Below, one piece after another: positions 1 through 8,314 of a stretch of 30,023 nt of DNA. Source of the DNA: a virus; IMG/VR virus record IMGVR_UViG_3300035228_000827, positions 1 through 30,023 of that record, one strand, 5' to 3'. The translations under genes and the position numbers were made by a program. Under the pieces are notes generated by a model, which was not told the DNA's origin, did not search any database, and saw nothing but the letters and a program-made list of their open reading frames with translations. Numbering within the stretch: the first letter of the stretch is position 1; every line of letters begins with the position of its first letter.

Positions 1-1112
1 CAGGACGAGGAATTAACCCAAACAGGAATTACGCTGAAAATAACCACAGTGGTATAAGTTTTGAATCATCAGGTTTTACACAAACCACTTTTGGTGTTAG
101 TTATCCATGTATCTACATGGCAATCCGTCGTCCAAATAAGCCGCCGACTGTTGGTACGGAAGTGTTTAATATAGTGTCTGACGCTGGTAGTGCATCTGCC
201 AGAAGTATTTTGGCAGGTAATTTAGTTGATTTGCAAATTAGCAAAAGCAAATCCAATTCCTCCTATCCCTGGCATTGGGTGGATAGAAAAAGAGGAGCAT
301 TAACACTTAATTCCTCGGCATCAGATATAGAAACGACCTCTCAGGTTAATGGCACGACTTTTGATCTTATGGATGGGATTCGTGTTCCAAGTGGTACCGA
401 TGGTTGGTCAAACGTATCACCTTACGGAGCTCCATACATAAGGTATTTTCTTACTCGTGCCTCAGGCTGCTTCGATGCAGTTGCTTATAAGGGGACAGGG
501 TCTAGTGAACTTGAAGTTCACAATCTTGGCGTTGTGCCAGAGTTTATAATTGTCAAAAACAGAACTAGCGCTGAGAACTGGGTCTGTTACCACACAGGAA
601 ATGCTGATTCTAACTTTAGTGCTTATGAAAAGTTTATACAGTTAAACAATAGTGGTGCTGCCTTTCCTAGTAGCCCAGCTGGAACTCCTACTGCTGTATG
701 GAGAGGACAAGCACCAACAAGTACTACTTTTGGACATGGAAACGGTGCAAATGAGGGAGAATTGAATTCAAACTTCATCGCCTACCTATTCGCAACCCTA
801 CCCGGCATCAGTAAAGTAGGTAGTTACAATGGAGATACTGGTAATGAGGTTGAGGTTCCCTGTGGATTTGACACAGGTGCAAGATTTATTTTAATTAAAC
901 GCTCAGACGCCTCAGGAGATTGGTATCTTTGGGACTCAAATAGAGGCATTAGCGGTAGCGGTAATGATCCGTACATTTTGCTTAATAGTGTCGCAGATCA
1001 AGTAGCAAACACTGATTACATTGAGCCATGGCCTTCTGGATTTAAAGTTAAATCAGCCCCTGCTGCTCTAAATGAAACTGGCGGCACCTACATCTTCCTT
1101 GCTATTGCATAA
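1..1112 (+). CDS. Tail fibre / virion structural protein, 5' end outside window
   Basis: The reading frame is open from base 3 and runs through the ATG at 117 without a stop, so the gene begins before the window and the ATG at 117 is probably internal. Residues shortly after that ATG read GCFDAVAYKGTG and HNLGVVPEFIIVKNR, followed by a second half with GARFILIKRSDASGDWYLWD and an ending GGTYIFLAIA. I recognise this beta-rich pattern (a target-binding-like domain with an NLGVVPE signature) from C-terminal regions of phage fibre and structural proteins. A tail-assembly-chaperone-like gene starts four bases after its stop, the usual partner of a fibre gene. The structural-protein role is well supported; the exact part of the fibre and the receptor are not visible. 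Confidence 0.75.
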   Translation, partial: GRGINPNRNYAENNHSGISFESSGFTQTTFGVSYPCIYMAIRRPNKPPTVGTEVFNIVSDAGSASARSILAGNLVDLQISKSKSNSSYPWHWVDRKRGALTLNSSASDIETTSQVNGTTFDLMDGIRVPSGTDGWSNVSPYGAPYIRYFLTRASGCFDAVAYKGTGSSELEVHNLGVVPEFIIVKNRTSAENWVCYHTGNADSNFSAYEKFIQLNNSGAAFPSSPAGTPTAVWRGQAPTSTTFGHGNGANEGELNSNFIAYLFATLPGISKVGSYNGDTGNEVEVPCGFDTGARFILIKRSDASGDWYLWDSNRGISGSGNDPYILLNSVADQVANTDYIEPWPSGFKVKSAPAALNETGGTYIFLAIA

Positions 1113-1115
1113 TAT

Positions 1116-1586
1116 ATGGAACTAAGGGTTAGAGAAACTGGTGAAGTCATTAGTGAAAGAGATTTATATTATAAGTATCCAAATATCTCTTTCCCTAAAC
1201 CATTGACATCATATGTTATAGACACATATGGTCTTGATGCTATTCTTGAGGGAGTACAACCACAAGTTACTTCACCATATGAAACTGTTGTAAGACAGGG
1301 TATTGAGGAGATTAAAGGTAAGTGGTTTACTAAATATGTGATTGGTCCTATCTTCAATAATCAAGAAGATGAGGATTCATATAGATTAAAGATTGATACT
1401 CAAGCATCTGAGAGTATTAGAAGCACTAGAAATAATTTGATATCAAAATCTGATTGGATGGGTTGTTCTGATGTTATGATGAGTGATGAGTGGAAAGAGT
1501 ATCGTCAAGAACTGAGAGATATCACAACTCAAGAAGGTTTCCCACATAATATAGATTGGCCTAAGGAACCTATCACATATAAATAA
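1116..1586 (+). CDS. Tail fibre assembly chaperone-like protein (copy 1)
   Basis: 156 residues. The C-terminal third has the arrangement of the phage tail assembly chaperone family (Phage_tail_APC type): RNNLISKSDWMGCSD, then EWKEYRQELRDITTQ and GFPHNIDWPKEP. These proteins help fold or trimerise tail fibres and may stay at the tip. The N-terminal part (MELRVRETGEV, then SFPKPLT) is a second conserved-looking module. It follows the fibre gene by three bases, so the two are very probably co-translated. Its stop codon overlaps the late promoter of the next unit. Two relatives sharing the RQELRDI signature lie at 13443 and 17325. The family call is good; which fibre it serves is inferred from position. 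Confidence 0.75.
   Translation: MELRVRETGEVISERDLYYKYPNISFPKPLTSYVIDTYGLDAILEGVQPQVTSPYETVVRQGIEEIKGKWFTKYVIGPIFNNQEDEDSYRLKIDTQASESIRSTRNNLISKSDWMGCSDVMMSDEWKEYRQELRDITTQEGFPHNIDWPKEPITYK
1578..1585 (+). promoter_or_regulatory. T4-type late promoter
   Basis: TATAAATA matches the T4 late promoter box exactly and is followed by ACTAAAAA. It overlaps the stop of the chaperone gene and lies 17 bases before the ATG at 1603. T4-like late promoters are read by host polymerase carrying gp55, gp33 and the sliding clamp. It would drive the four genes from 1603 to 7496. Confidence 0.85.
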
Positions 1587-1602
1587 CTAAAAATACATTA
1601 CC

Positions 1603-2307
1603 ATGGCACTTGGTAGACAGATATCATTAACTAATAATGTAGCATCAAGGTTTTTGACTGCTATAGCTACTTCTAGTCAAACTGATTTCAACATTGCTGG
1701 TGGTTATAATATTAATCATATTGATGTTTTTAGAAATGGTGTAAAACTCTCTAATGGGATTGATTTTAGAGCATCTGATGGAGCAACTGTCACTTTAATC
1801 ACTGCTGCTGCTCTTAATGATGAAATACAGTTTGAATTATTTGACGATTTTAGAGTTGCAAATGCAATTCAACCAAATGTTTCTAATCAAACAATCAGTG
1901 GCAATCTAACTGTTACAGGAACACTTGCTGGCGCTAGTATTGGCATTCAGTCAGGTGGAACACAGGTTGCTATTGCAAAAACACTTAACTTTATTGGCGC
2001 TGGAAATACATTCCTCAATCAAGGTAATGGGACTGTTGATATCAGTATCTCTGGAGGAGGTGGTGGTGGTGGCGCTGGAATAGGCACTGTTATTAAATAT
2101 AGTAATAATAAATCAACACCATTCAGTTACATTGATAAATTTGCAAAAGTAGATTCAAATTTACTTATTGACTCTACAAATGCAGGTATTGATACATCTA
2201 TTGTTGTTTCCGTTATACCTAACATTGAGGTTGTATCTGGAGTAGCACTGACTGTTGGAGCTGGGAAGACTATGGTCATTGATGTTCTTCAGATAGGTGA
2301 TCTCTGA
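1603..2307 (+). CDS. Tail fibre adaptor-like structural protein
   Basis: 234 residues, first gene of a late unit. The N-terminal domain (about 1-90) contains the pattern HIDVFRNGVKLSNGIDFRAS, familiar from cyanophage structural proteins. A short stalk of TISGNLTVTGTL repeats follows. Then comes a block ending in NTFLNQGNGTVDISI and a run of seven glycines near residue 150. The last 60 residues contain TVGAGKTMVIDVLQIG, resembling the end of the protein at 13741. The stop overlaps the next start (TGATG), so it is translationally linked to the propeller fibres. I infer a joint or adaptor between baseplate or proximal fibre and the propeller proteins. The structural role is secure; the adaptor role is a guess from order and size. 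Confidence 0.7.
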   Translation: MALGRQISLTNNVASRFLTAIATSSQTDFNIAGGYNINHIDVFRNGVKLSNGIDFRASDGATVTLITAAALNDEIQFELFDDFRVANAIQPNVSNQTISGNLTVTGTLAGASIGIQSGGTQVAIAKTLNFIGAGNTFLNQGNGTVDISISGGGGGGGAGIGTVIKYSNNKSTPFSYIDKFAKVDSNLLIDSTNAGIDTSIVVSVIPNIEVVSGVALTVGAGKTMVIDVLQIGDL

Positions 2308-4037
2308 TGTCAAAGATAGTTACTAATCAAATAAAACCAAGAGTTGGGAAAAATCTCACTATTGATGGTTCAGTGACGTCTTCCACAGGAACATTTTCAA
2401 GCAATGTTTCTATTGGTGGTACATTAACTTACGATGACATAACTAATGTTCAATCTACTGGTATAGTCACTGCAAGGACTGGCATTGATGTCATCTCTAA
2501 TGGTATTGATGCTGTTGGTGTTGTCACTGCTACTACTTTTATTGGTGATGGATCACAACTTACTGGTGTTGAGTCTGGTGTTGCTAACTTTGTGGCGAGT
2601 GGTACTATTCCTAATGGTCAAACAGTAATCATTAAAGATGATGGAACTGTTGGTGTTGTTACTCAAACAACCTCTAATACTCCAAGTGCTGGTACTCCAG
2701 TAAAAGTTGACTCAAATGCTTACAGCAGCCCATCAGATACTACTGCGTGTATATATGACTCTACAAATCAAAAAGTAGTTATTACTTATAAGGATGAGAA
2801 TAATTCTTATCATGGCACAGCAGTAGTTGGAACTGTATCTGGAACATCAATTAGTTTTGGTTCTGCTGTTGTATTTGAAACTGATGCTGCTTCTGATATG
2901 TCACTAGCATATGACTCCACTAATAGTAAAGTAGTTATTGCTTATACGGATGTTGGCAACAGTTACCAGGGAACAGCAATTGTTGGAAATGTAACTGGAC
3001 TTGGTATTACTTTTGGTAGTGCTGTTGTATTTGCCCCTAGTTCAAGCAGTCAATATAACAAAGCAATATATGACACTTCAAATCAAAAAATAGTTATTTT
3101 TTGTAGGAATCAAAATAATAACAACTATTTTACATATGCTGTTGGAACTGTAAGTGGAACATCAATTAATTTCAGTTCTGCTACTGTTCTTTTAAATCAA
3201 GATTTAAGTTCTTCTTGGGATGCCATATATGACCCTGACACTAATCAAATAGTCCTTGCATTTAGGGAATCATCAAATGGGAAAGCACGGATGCTAAGTT
3301 TATCAGGAAGCACTCTTTCACTGGGCAGTTCTAGTGTATTCAGAACTGCAGATGCAAGCCATTTTGCACTTTCATATGACACCACCAATAATAAAGTAGT
3401 TATTGCATATAGAGGTCCATATGGAGAAGGTGGAAGGGGGGAAGCAGTTGTTGGCACTGTATCCGGAACATCAATCGGTTTTGGCACTCATGTTGAATAT
3501 GGACCTTCTACTGAAATTAGTCAAATTAATAATTCATATGACGCCACTAATGGTAGAGTAGTTATTTCTTATCAAGACCAAGACAATGCTAACGGTTCAG
3601 TGGTTTCTGGAACTGTGAGTGGAACTAGTATTGATTTTGGTACTGCTACTATATTCTACTCTACAACGATTGGAGGATCTGGATCGAATGGATTAACTTA
3701 TAATAATTCATCCACATATGATAGTAGCAATAACAAAGTAGTTGTTGTTTATTCTGGAGGATATAATCCATCCCATGTTACAGCATCTGCAATTACTGCT
3801 ATACAACAAACAACCAACTTAACTGCTGGAAACTACATTGGTATTGCAGCAGAAGATATTGCTAATGGAGCAACTGGCAAAGTAAACATTCTAGGCGGAG
3901 TAAATACAGGTCAAACTGGTCTTACTACAGCACAAACACACTATGTTCAACCAAATGGAACTCTTGCTACTTCTGCTGGTAATCCATCAGTAGTTGCTGG
4001 TACTTCAATTTCATCTACAAACTTAGTATTAAGGTAA
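2307..4037 (+). CDS. Seven-repeat beta-propeller tail fibre protein (paralogue 1)
   Basis: 576 residues with three parts. Residues 1-90 are a stalk: an MSKIVTNQI start, then SNVSIGGTLTYDD and beta-helix-like GIVTARTGIDV and GDGSQLTG repeats. Residues about 128-503 hold seven repeats of roughly 50 residues, each built as YDSTNxKVVIAYxD, a short GTAVVG strand, then GTVSGTSISFGSAVVF. Seven units of four short strands fit a seven-bladed beta-propeller. The last repeat lacks the SGTSISFG strand, while GTPVKVDS just before repeat 1 looks like the missing strand, as in Velcro closure. Residues 504-576 form a tail domain (NLTAGNYIGIA, YVQPNGTLATSAG, PSVVAGTSIS). Repeats 3 and 4 are the most diverged. 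Likely function is surface binding; no substrate is visible. Confidence 0.75.
   Translation: MSKIVTNQIKPRVGKNLTIDGSVTSSTGTFSSNVSIGGTLTYDDITNVQSTGIVTARTGIDVISNGIDAVGVVTATTFIGDGSQLTGVESGVANFVASGTIPNGQTVIIKDDGTVGVVTQTTSNTPSAGTPVKVDSNAYSSPSDTTACIYDSTNQKVVITYKDENNSYHGTAVVGTVSGTSISFGSAVVFETDAASDMSLAYDSTNSKVVIAYTDVGNSYQGTAIVGNVTGLGITFGSAVVFAPSSSSQYNKAIYDTSNQKIVIFCRNQNNNNYFTYAVGTVSGTSINFSSATVLLNQDLSSSWDAIYDPDTNQIVLAFRESSNGKARMLSLSGSTLSLGSSSVFRTADASHFALSYDTTNNKVVIAYRGPYGEGGRGEAVVGTVSGTSIGFGTHVEYGPSTEISQINNSYDATNGRVVISYQDQDNANGSVVSGTVSGTSIDFGTATIFYSTTIGGSGSNGLTYNNSSTYDSSNNKVVVVYSGGYNPSHVTASAITAIQQTTNLTAGNYIGIAAEDIANGATGKVNILGGVNTGQTGLTTAQTHYVQPNGTLATSAGNPSVVAGTSISSTNLVLR
2598..2654 (+). repeat. 57-base direct repeat, copy 1
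   Basis: Identical over 57 bases to 6048-6104 in the third propeller gene. It encodes SGTIPNGQTVIIKDDGTVG, the linker between stalk and propeller. The second propeller gene has a related but diverged version near 4346. Such identity between paralogues suggests recent exchange or gene conversion. Confidence 0.85.
3942..4006 (+). repeat. 65-base direct repeat in fibre tail domain, copy 1
   Basis: Matches 5649-5713 with one mismatch and its first 56 bases match 7398-7453. It encodes YVQPNGTLATSAG and what follows, near the C-terminus of each of the three propeller proteins. It can serve as a homology block for recombination between the paralogues. Confidence 0.85.
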
Positions 4038-4046
4038 TTATATCTG

Positions 4047-5744
4047 ATGTCAAAATTAAATGTTAATCAAATATCTCCTTTAAGTGGTGGAAACATTTCT
4101 CTTGATGGTCAAGTTACTGGAACCTCTGCCAGTTTTAGTGGAAATGTTTCTATAGGAGGGTCACTTACTTTTAATAAAGTCACTAATGTAGATTCTGTTG
4201 GAGTCATTACTGCAAAAAATGGAATTCAAGTTTTAGCAAATGGTATAAATGCTACTGGTGTTATAACTGCAACATCATTTAGTGGTGATGGATCACAACT
4301 TTCTAATATTAGTGCAGGAGGTGAGTTTGATTTTGTTGCTAGTGGTACTATTCCTAATGGTGCCACAGTAGTCATCAATACTGATGGAACTGTTGGTATT
4401 GTTACTCAAACAACAACTGGTGGTACTGTTGGTAGTGTTGGTGTATTTGAATCTGCTGCTGCCCTTTATTGTGCATCCACATATGATACAAACACCAATA
4501 AGGTTGTTATTGCTTATGTTGACCAAACTAACTCTAATTATGGAACAGCAGTTGTTGGTACGGTTTCTGGAACATCAATCAGTTTTGGTACTCCAGTAGT
4601 TTTTGAATCTGATAATTGCTCTCTTTCAGTTTATAATGGATGTGTATTTACCGATAACAAAATAGTTATTGCTTATACAGATTCTGGCAACTCTAACTAT
4701 GGAAAAGCAATTGTTGGTACTGTATCTGGAACATCAATTAGTTTTGGTTCTGCAGCAACTTTCAGTTCTAATACAACATACTTTGTAACAGCAGCACCAA
4801 CTAATGTTGGTGGCAAGGTAGTTATTACTTATAAGGATAATCAATCATTTCAGGGTTATGGAAAGGCAGTTGTAGGGACAGTATCTGGTACTAGTATTAG
4901 TTTTGGTAGTGTAACTGCATTCCATTCTGCAGCGACAAACTACCCTAAGGTTATATTACATGCTGCTACTGGAAAAGTAGTTGTTAATTATCTTAATGAT
5001 ACTAATAATGACAATGTAGCAATTGTTGGAACTGTAAGTGGTACGTCAATTAGTTTTGGTAGTCCAACAGTTTATAAAAGTTCAAATAATGCTAGCAAAT
5101 TTGCAATAGCATATGACTCCACCAATGAAAAAGTAGTTATTGTTTATGGAGATGCTGGCGACAATGGTCGAGGAACAGCAACTGTAGGGACAATATCTGG
5201 CACTAGTATTAGTTTTGGTACAGCAGTAGCTGCTACTAGTGATGGTGTAGATAACATGTCAGCATCATATGAACCAACTACTGGGAAGGTAGTCATTTTT
5301 TATAGGGATACTGGTAATTCTTATAAATTAACAGCAGTTTATGGAACAATATCTGGCACTAGTATAAGTTTTAGTTCTGAATTTGTGGTGAATAATATTA
5401 CTGCAGATGATCTGACATCTGTATATGATCCTGACAATGGTAAATTAGTTATTACTTATAGAGATACTGATGACAATAACTATGGTAAATCAGGTGTTTA
5501 TACAATGGCTTCAGAAGTAATCAACTTAACTGCTGGAAACTACATTGGAATAGCAAAGAATTCTATTGCAGATGGTGCAACAGGTAAGATAAATATTCCA
5601 ACGGGAATTAATACATCTCAATCTGGTTTAACAACAGGTAGAACTTATTATGTTCAACCAAATGGAACTCTTGCTACTTCTGCTGGTAGTCCATCAGTAG
5701 TTGCTGGTACTTCTATTTCTGATACAGATCTACTAATAAAATAA
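4047..5744 (+). CDS. Seven-repeat beta-propeller tail fibre protein (paralogue 2)
   Basis: 565 residues, same architecture as its upstream neighbour. The stalk start is MSKLNVNQISPLSGG with SGNVSIGGSLTF and a GVITATSFSGDGSQL repeat. The linker is ASGTIPNGATVVINTDGT. Seven propeller repeats of about 50 residues follow, and the conserved strand GTVSGTSISFGS is nearly unchanged in the first four. The C-terminal domain starts at NLTAGNYIGIAKN and ends in SVVAGTSISDTDLLIK. Repeats 2 to 4 have lost the YDSTN turn while keeping KVVI and the Ser-Gly-Thr strand, so loop variation is concentrated in those blades. The gene begins nine bases after the preceding stop and shares its late promoter. Function is inferred as an alternative or partner receptor-binding fibre. 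Confidence 0.75.
   Translation: MSKLNVNQISPLSGGNISLDGQVTGTSASFSGNVSIGGSLTFNKVTNVDSVGVITAKNGIQVLANGINATGVITATSFSGDGSQLSNISAGGEFDFVASGTIPNGATVVINTDGTVGIVTQTTTGGTVGSVGVFESAAALYCASTYDTNTNKVVIAYVDQTNSNYGTAVVGTVSGTSISFGTPVVFESDNCSLSVYNGCVFTDNKIVIAYTDSGNSNYGKAIVGTVSGTSISFGSAATFSSNTTYFVTAAPTNVGGKVVITYKDNQSFQGYGKAVVGTVSGTSISFGSVTAFHSAATNYPKVILHAATGKVVVNYLNDTNNDNVAIVGTVSGTSISFGSPTVYKSSNNASKFAIAYDSTNEKVVIVYGDAGDNGRGTATVGTISGTSISFGTAVAATSDGVDNMSASYEPTTGKVVIFYRDTGNSYKLTAVYGTISGTSISFSSEFVVNNITADDLTSVYDPDNGKLVITYRDTDDNNYGKSGVYTMASEVINLTAGNYIGIAKNSIADGATGKINIPTGINTSQSGLTTGRTYYVQPNGTLATSAGSPSVVAGTSISDTDLLIK
5649..5713 (+). repeat. 65-base direct repeat in fibre tail domain, copy 2
   Basis: One mismatch to 3942-4006 (AGT instead of AAT in the codon after GCTGGT). 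It codes for the same segment of the C-terminal domain in the second propeller protein. Confidence 0.85.
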
Positions 5745-5753
5745 AGCAATTCT

Positions 5754-7496
5754 ATGTCAAGAATAATTACTAATAAAATATCTCCAAAGAGTGGAGATAC
5801 TATTACCTTTACTGGTGGAATCACAGGTTCTTCAATTAATTTTACTGGTAATGTTTCTATTGGTGGTACATTATCTTATGAAGATGTTGCTGATATTGAT
5901 TCTGTTGGAGTCATTACTGCAAGAAATGGAATTATAGTTGAATCATCTGGTATTGATGCTGTTGGAGTAATCACAGCAACATCATTTATTGGAGATGCTT
6001 CTGAACTTACAGGAATTTCTGCTGGAGGTGTTGCCAACTTCGTAGCAAGTGGTACTATTCCTAATGGTCAAACAGTAATCATTAAAGATGATGGAACTGT
6101 TGGTATTGTTACTTTGACAGAATCTGGTCCAAGTGCTGGTACTCCTGCTATATATGAATCTGGGACAGTTTTGAATAACTCAGCTGTATATGTTGGAAAT
6201 AGTAAAATACTTGTTGCTTATAGGTCTACTGGTAATTCTAATTATGGAACAGCAGTTGTTGGAACTGTAGTTGGAACTGGTATTACTTTTGGTTCTGCTG
6301 TTGTATTTAAAGCTGGCGCTCTTTATTATATAACAACCACATATGATAGCATCAATGATAAGGTAGTTATTGCATATAGGGATCAATCTAACTCTGATAA
6401 AGGTGAATGTGCTGTTGGAACTGTAGTTGGAACTGGTGTTACTTTCCCCAGTACTCCTGTATTATTTGACAATACTCCTGCTGCGTACATGTCATCTACA
6501 TATGACTCTACTAATGGTAAAGTAGTTATTGCTTTTCAAAATGAGCAGAACTCTTACTATGGAGCAGCAATTGTTGGGGAGGTGAATTCTGGGGTAACTG
6601 GAGCTGCTATTACTTTTGGCACTAAAGAAGTGTTTAATAGTGATATTACCTATTATACTTCATCTACATATGACTCTGCTAATAGTAAAGTAGTTATTGC
6701 TTATTCTAATACCAACCAATACAAAGGTACAGCAAAAGTTGGTACTGTAACTGGACTTGGTATTACTTTTGGTACTGCATCAGTGTTTTTGCCAAATTCT
6801 GATACAGCTACACTCTACCCAAAGTCATCAGTATATGATCCTGATACTGGTAAAGTAATTGTTTCTTGGAAAACTGGCGGAGGTAGCCTTGGTGCAGTTC
6901 TTGGTACTGTAGATACTAGTGATAATTCAATTGGTTTTAGTACTTATTTTTATTTTTATTCTGGGATACCAAATTTTTTGGCATATGACGTATCACTTGC
7001 ATATGACACTATAAACAATAAAGTAATTGCATCTTATAAGGACAATGGCAATCTGAATTATGTTACAGCAAAAGTTGGTACTATAACTGGATCTGGAGCT
7101 GGTATTGGTCTTACTTTTGGTAGTGCAACTGTATGTGCAGCTACTCATGGAGATGAACCAGAATGTGCATATGATCCTGACACTGGAAAAGTAGTTATTG
7201 CTTATTATGATCAGACAAGTCCTGCCTTTAATGGCAAAGCAGTTGTTTTTGGTGCTACATCACAAACAACCAACCTAACATCGTCAAACTATATTGGTCT
7301 GGCAGCAGAAGCAATTTCTAATGGAGCAACTGGTAAAGTAAATATTTTAGGTGGAGTTAATAGTGGTCAAACTGGTCTTACAACAGCACAAACATATTAT
7401 GTTCAACCAAATGGAACTCTTGCTACTTCTGCTGGTAATCCATCAGTAGTTGGAGGAGTATCTCTTTCCACTACTAAGTTAATAGTAAAAGAATAA
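5754..7496 (+). CDS. Seven-repeat beta-propeller tail fibre protein (paralogue 3)
   Basis: 580 residues, third tandem member. The stalk starts MSRIITNKISPKSGD and includes TGNVSIGGTLSYEDV and GVITATSFIGDASELTG. Its linker is identical to that of paralogue 1, also at DNA level. Seven propeller repeats follow, with GTVVGTGITFGSAVVF or GTVTGLGITFG replacing the SGTSISFG strand; repeats 3, 5 and 6 carry longer loops (for example NSGVTGAAITFG). GTPAIYESG before repeat 1 resembles the final strand of a blade and could close repeat 7. The tail domain ends SLSTTKLIVKE. It is the last gene of the unit; a new late promoter follows 10 bases after the stop. A receptor-binding role is inferred. Confidence 0.75.
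   Translation: MSRIITNKISPKSGDTITFTGGITGSSINFTGNVSIGGTLSYEDVADIDSVGVITARNGIIVESSGIDAVGVITATSFIGDASELTGISAGGVANFVASGTIPNGQTVIIKDDGTVGIVTLTESGPSAGTPAIYESGTVLNNSAVYVGNSKILVAYRSTGNSNYGTAVVGTVVGTGITFGSAVVFKAGALYYITTTYDSINDKVVIAYRDQSNSDKGECAVGTVVGTGVTFPSTPVLFDNTPAAYMSSTYDSTNGKVVIAFQNEQNSYYGAAIVGEVNSGVTGAAITFGTKEVFNSDITYYTSSTYDSANSKVVIAYSNTNQYKGTAKVGTVTGLGITFGTASVFLPNSDTATLYPKSSVYDPDTGKVIVSWKTGGGSLGAVLGTVDTSDNSIGFSTYFYFYSGIPNFLAYDVSLAYDTINNKVIASYKDNGNLNYVTAKVGTITGSGAGIGLTFGSATVCAATHGDEPECAYDPDTGKVVIAYYDQTSPAFNGKAVVFGATSQTTNLTSSNYIGLAAEAISNGATGKVNILGGVNSGQTGLTTAQTYYVQPNGTLATSAGNPSVVGGVSLSTTKLIVKE
6048..6104 (+). repeat. 57-base direct repeat, copy 2
   Basis: Identical to 2598-2654. See the findings for the suggested role in recombination between propeller genes. 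Confidence 0.85.
7398..7453 (+). repeat. 56-base direct repeat in fibre tail domain, copy 3
   Basis: Same sequence as the first 56 bases of 3942-4006. The similarity stops just after the PSVV codons, where this gene reads GGVS instead of AGTS. Confidence 0.85.
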
Positions 7497-7505
7497 TCAC
7501 TACAT

Positions 7506-7513
7506 TATAAATA
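7506..7513 (+). promoter_or_regulatory. T4-type late promoter
   Basis: TATAAATA followed by ACTAAAAA, 17 bases before the ATG at 7531. This is the same extended form and spacing as at 1578. It drives the stalk and glycine-rich adhesin pair. Confidence 0.85.
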
Positions 7514-7530
7514 ACTAAAAAGCAGATAAG

Positions 7531-8310
7531 ATGTCACATTTATACGTTGACAACATTAAAAATAGAACAGGAGGTGCAGTTAATGCACCCTCTGGTATTG
7601 TTGTATCTGGTGTTGGGACATTCTCTGGTAATGTATCTATTGCTGGCACTTTGACATATGAAGATGTTACTAATATTGATTCTGTTGGTATTATAACAGC
7701 AAGAGGTGGTATTCATGTAACTGCTGGCGGCATTAATGCTGTTGGTGTTATTACTGCAGGACATGGTATTAATGCTGTTGGTGTTATTACTGCTACTAGT
7801 TTTGATGGTGATGGTTCAAACTTAACTGGTATAGCAGCAACTGATAATATAAATGCAGGGAGTTTATCTGTTGCTGGTATTTCAACTTTCAATGGTGACG
7901 CAGAATTCAAAAAATTACTTCAAGAACCGTGCAATATAGTTACTAGTAATCTTACATCTTCTCCAAATGTTGATTTGGAAAATGGAATGTTCTATTACTT
8001 TAGCACTAACGAAACTGGTGTTGGGAAAGCAAATATTAGATATAGTTCTACAGAAGCACTGATGTCTAAGATGGAAATTGGTGATACTGTCTGTGTTACT
8101 TTAATGACACGACCAAATGGTGCAGGATATGATCAAGGTTTAGATATTGATAGTCAAAATGTAAATGTATCTTGGTTGGGTGGCGCTCAACCAGTGTCAG
8201 CAAATAGTGGTGGATGGGATTTATATACTTACCAAATAATTAAACATTCAAACTCAGGAACTTACGCAAACGATACTCATGTCCTTGCTCACGTTGCAAA
8301 CTTTTCTTAG
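7531..8310 (+). CDS. Tail fibre stalk protein of adhesin cassette 1
   Basis: 259 residues. The N-terminus MSHLYVDNIKNRTGG is of the same type as in the propeller fibres and is followed by beta-helix-like repeats (SGNVSIAGTLTYEDVTN, GIITARGGIHV, GINAVGVITA twice). From about residue 125 a C-terminal domain begins: EPCNIVTSNLTSSP, ENGMFYYFSTNETGV, MEIGDTVCVTLMT, WLGG, then YTYQIIK. The same domain ends the protein at 14175 (MEIGESVVVTLIT, WIGGNAP, FTIIK). In both places a glycine-rich protein gene follows at once. The stalk probably carries that protein at its tip. Structural assignment is firm, the tip relationship is inferred from the repeated order. Confidence 0.7.
   Translation: MSHLYVDNIKNRTGGAVNAPSGIVVSGVGTFSGNVSIAGTLTYEDVTNIDSVGIITARGGIHVTAGGINAVGVITAGHGINAVGVITATSFDGDGSNLTGIAATDNINAGSLSVAGISTFNGDAEFKKLLQEPCNIVTSNLTSSPNVDLENGMFYYFSTNETGVGKANIRYSSTEALMSKMEIGDTVCVTLMTRPNGAGYDQGLDIDSQNVNVSWLGGAQPVSANSGGWDLYTYQIIKHSNSGTYANDTHVLAHVANFS
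7732..7793 (+). repeat. Two 26-base direct repeats (12-codon stalk unit)
   Basis: A 26-base block coding for INAVGVIT is present at 7732-7757 and again, identical, at 7768-7793, so the repeat period is 36 bases or 12 codons. It lengthens the beta-helical stalk by one unit and looks like a recent tandem expansion, since the sister stalk at 14175 lacks it. Confidence 0.75.
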
Positions 8311-8314
8311 ATAA

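Noticed and set aside
3245-3487. Minus-strand frame inside the first propeller gene
   Set aside because: It is a shadow of repeated coding sequence with no promoter or ribosome binding site.
4384-4599. Plus-strand frame in another register inside the second propeller gene
   Set aside because: Leu and Val rich shadow of the repeat DNA, without start signals.
2700-7250. Regular repeats that could suggest a CRISPR array
   Set aside because: The period is about 150 bases, in frame, and translates into one protein repeat; there are no short palindromic repeats with unrelated spacers.
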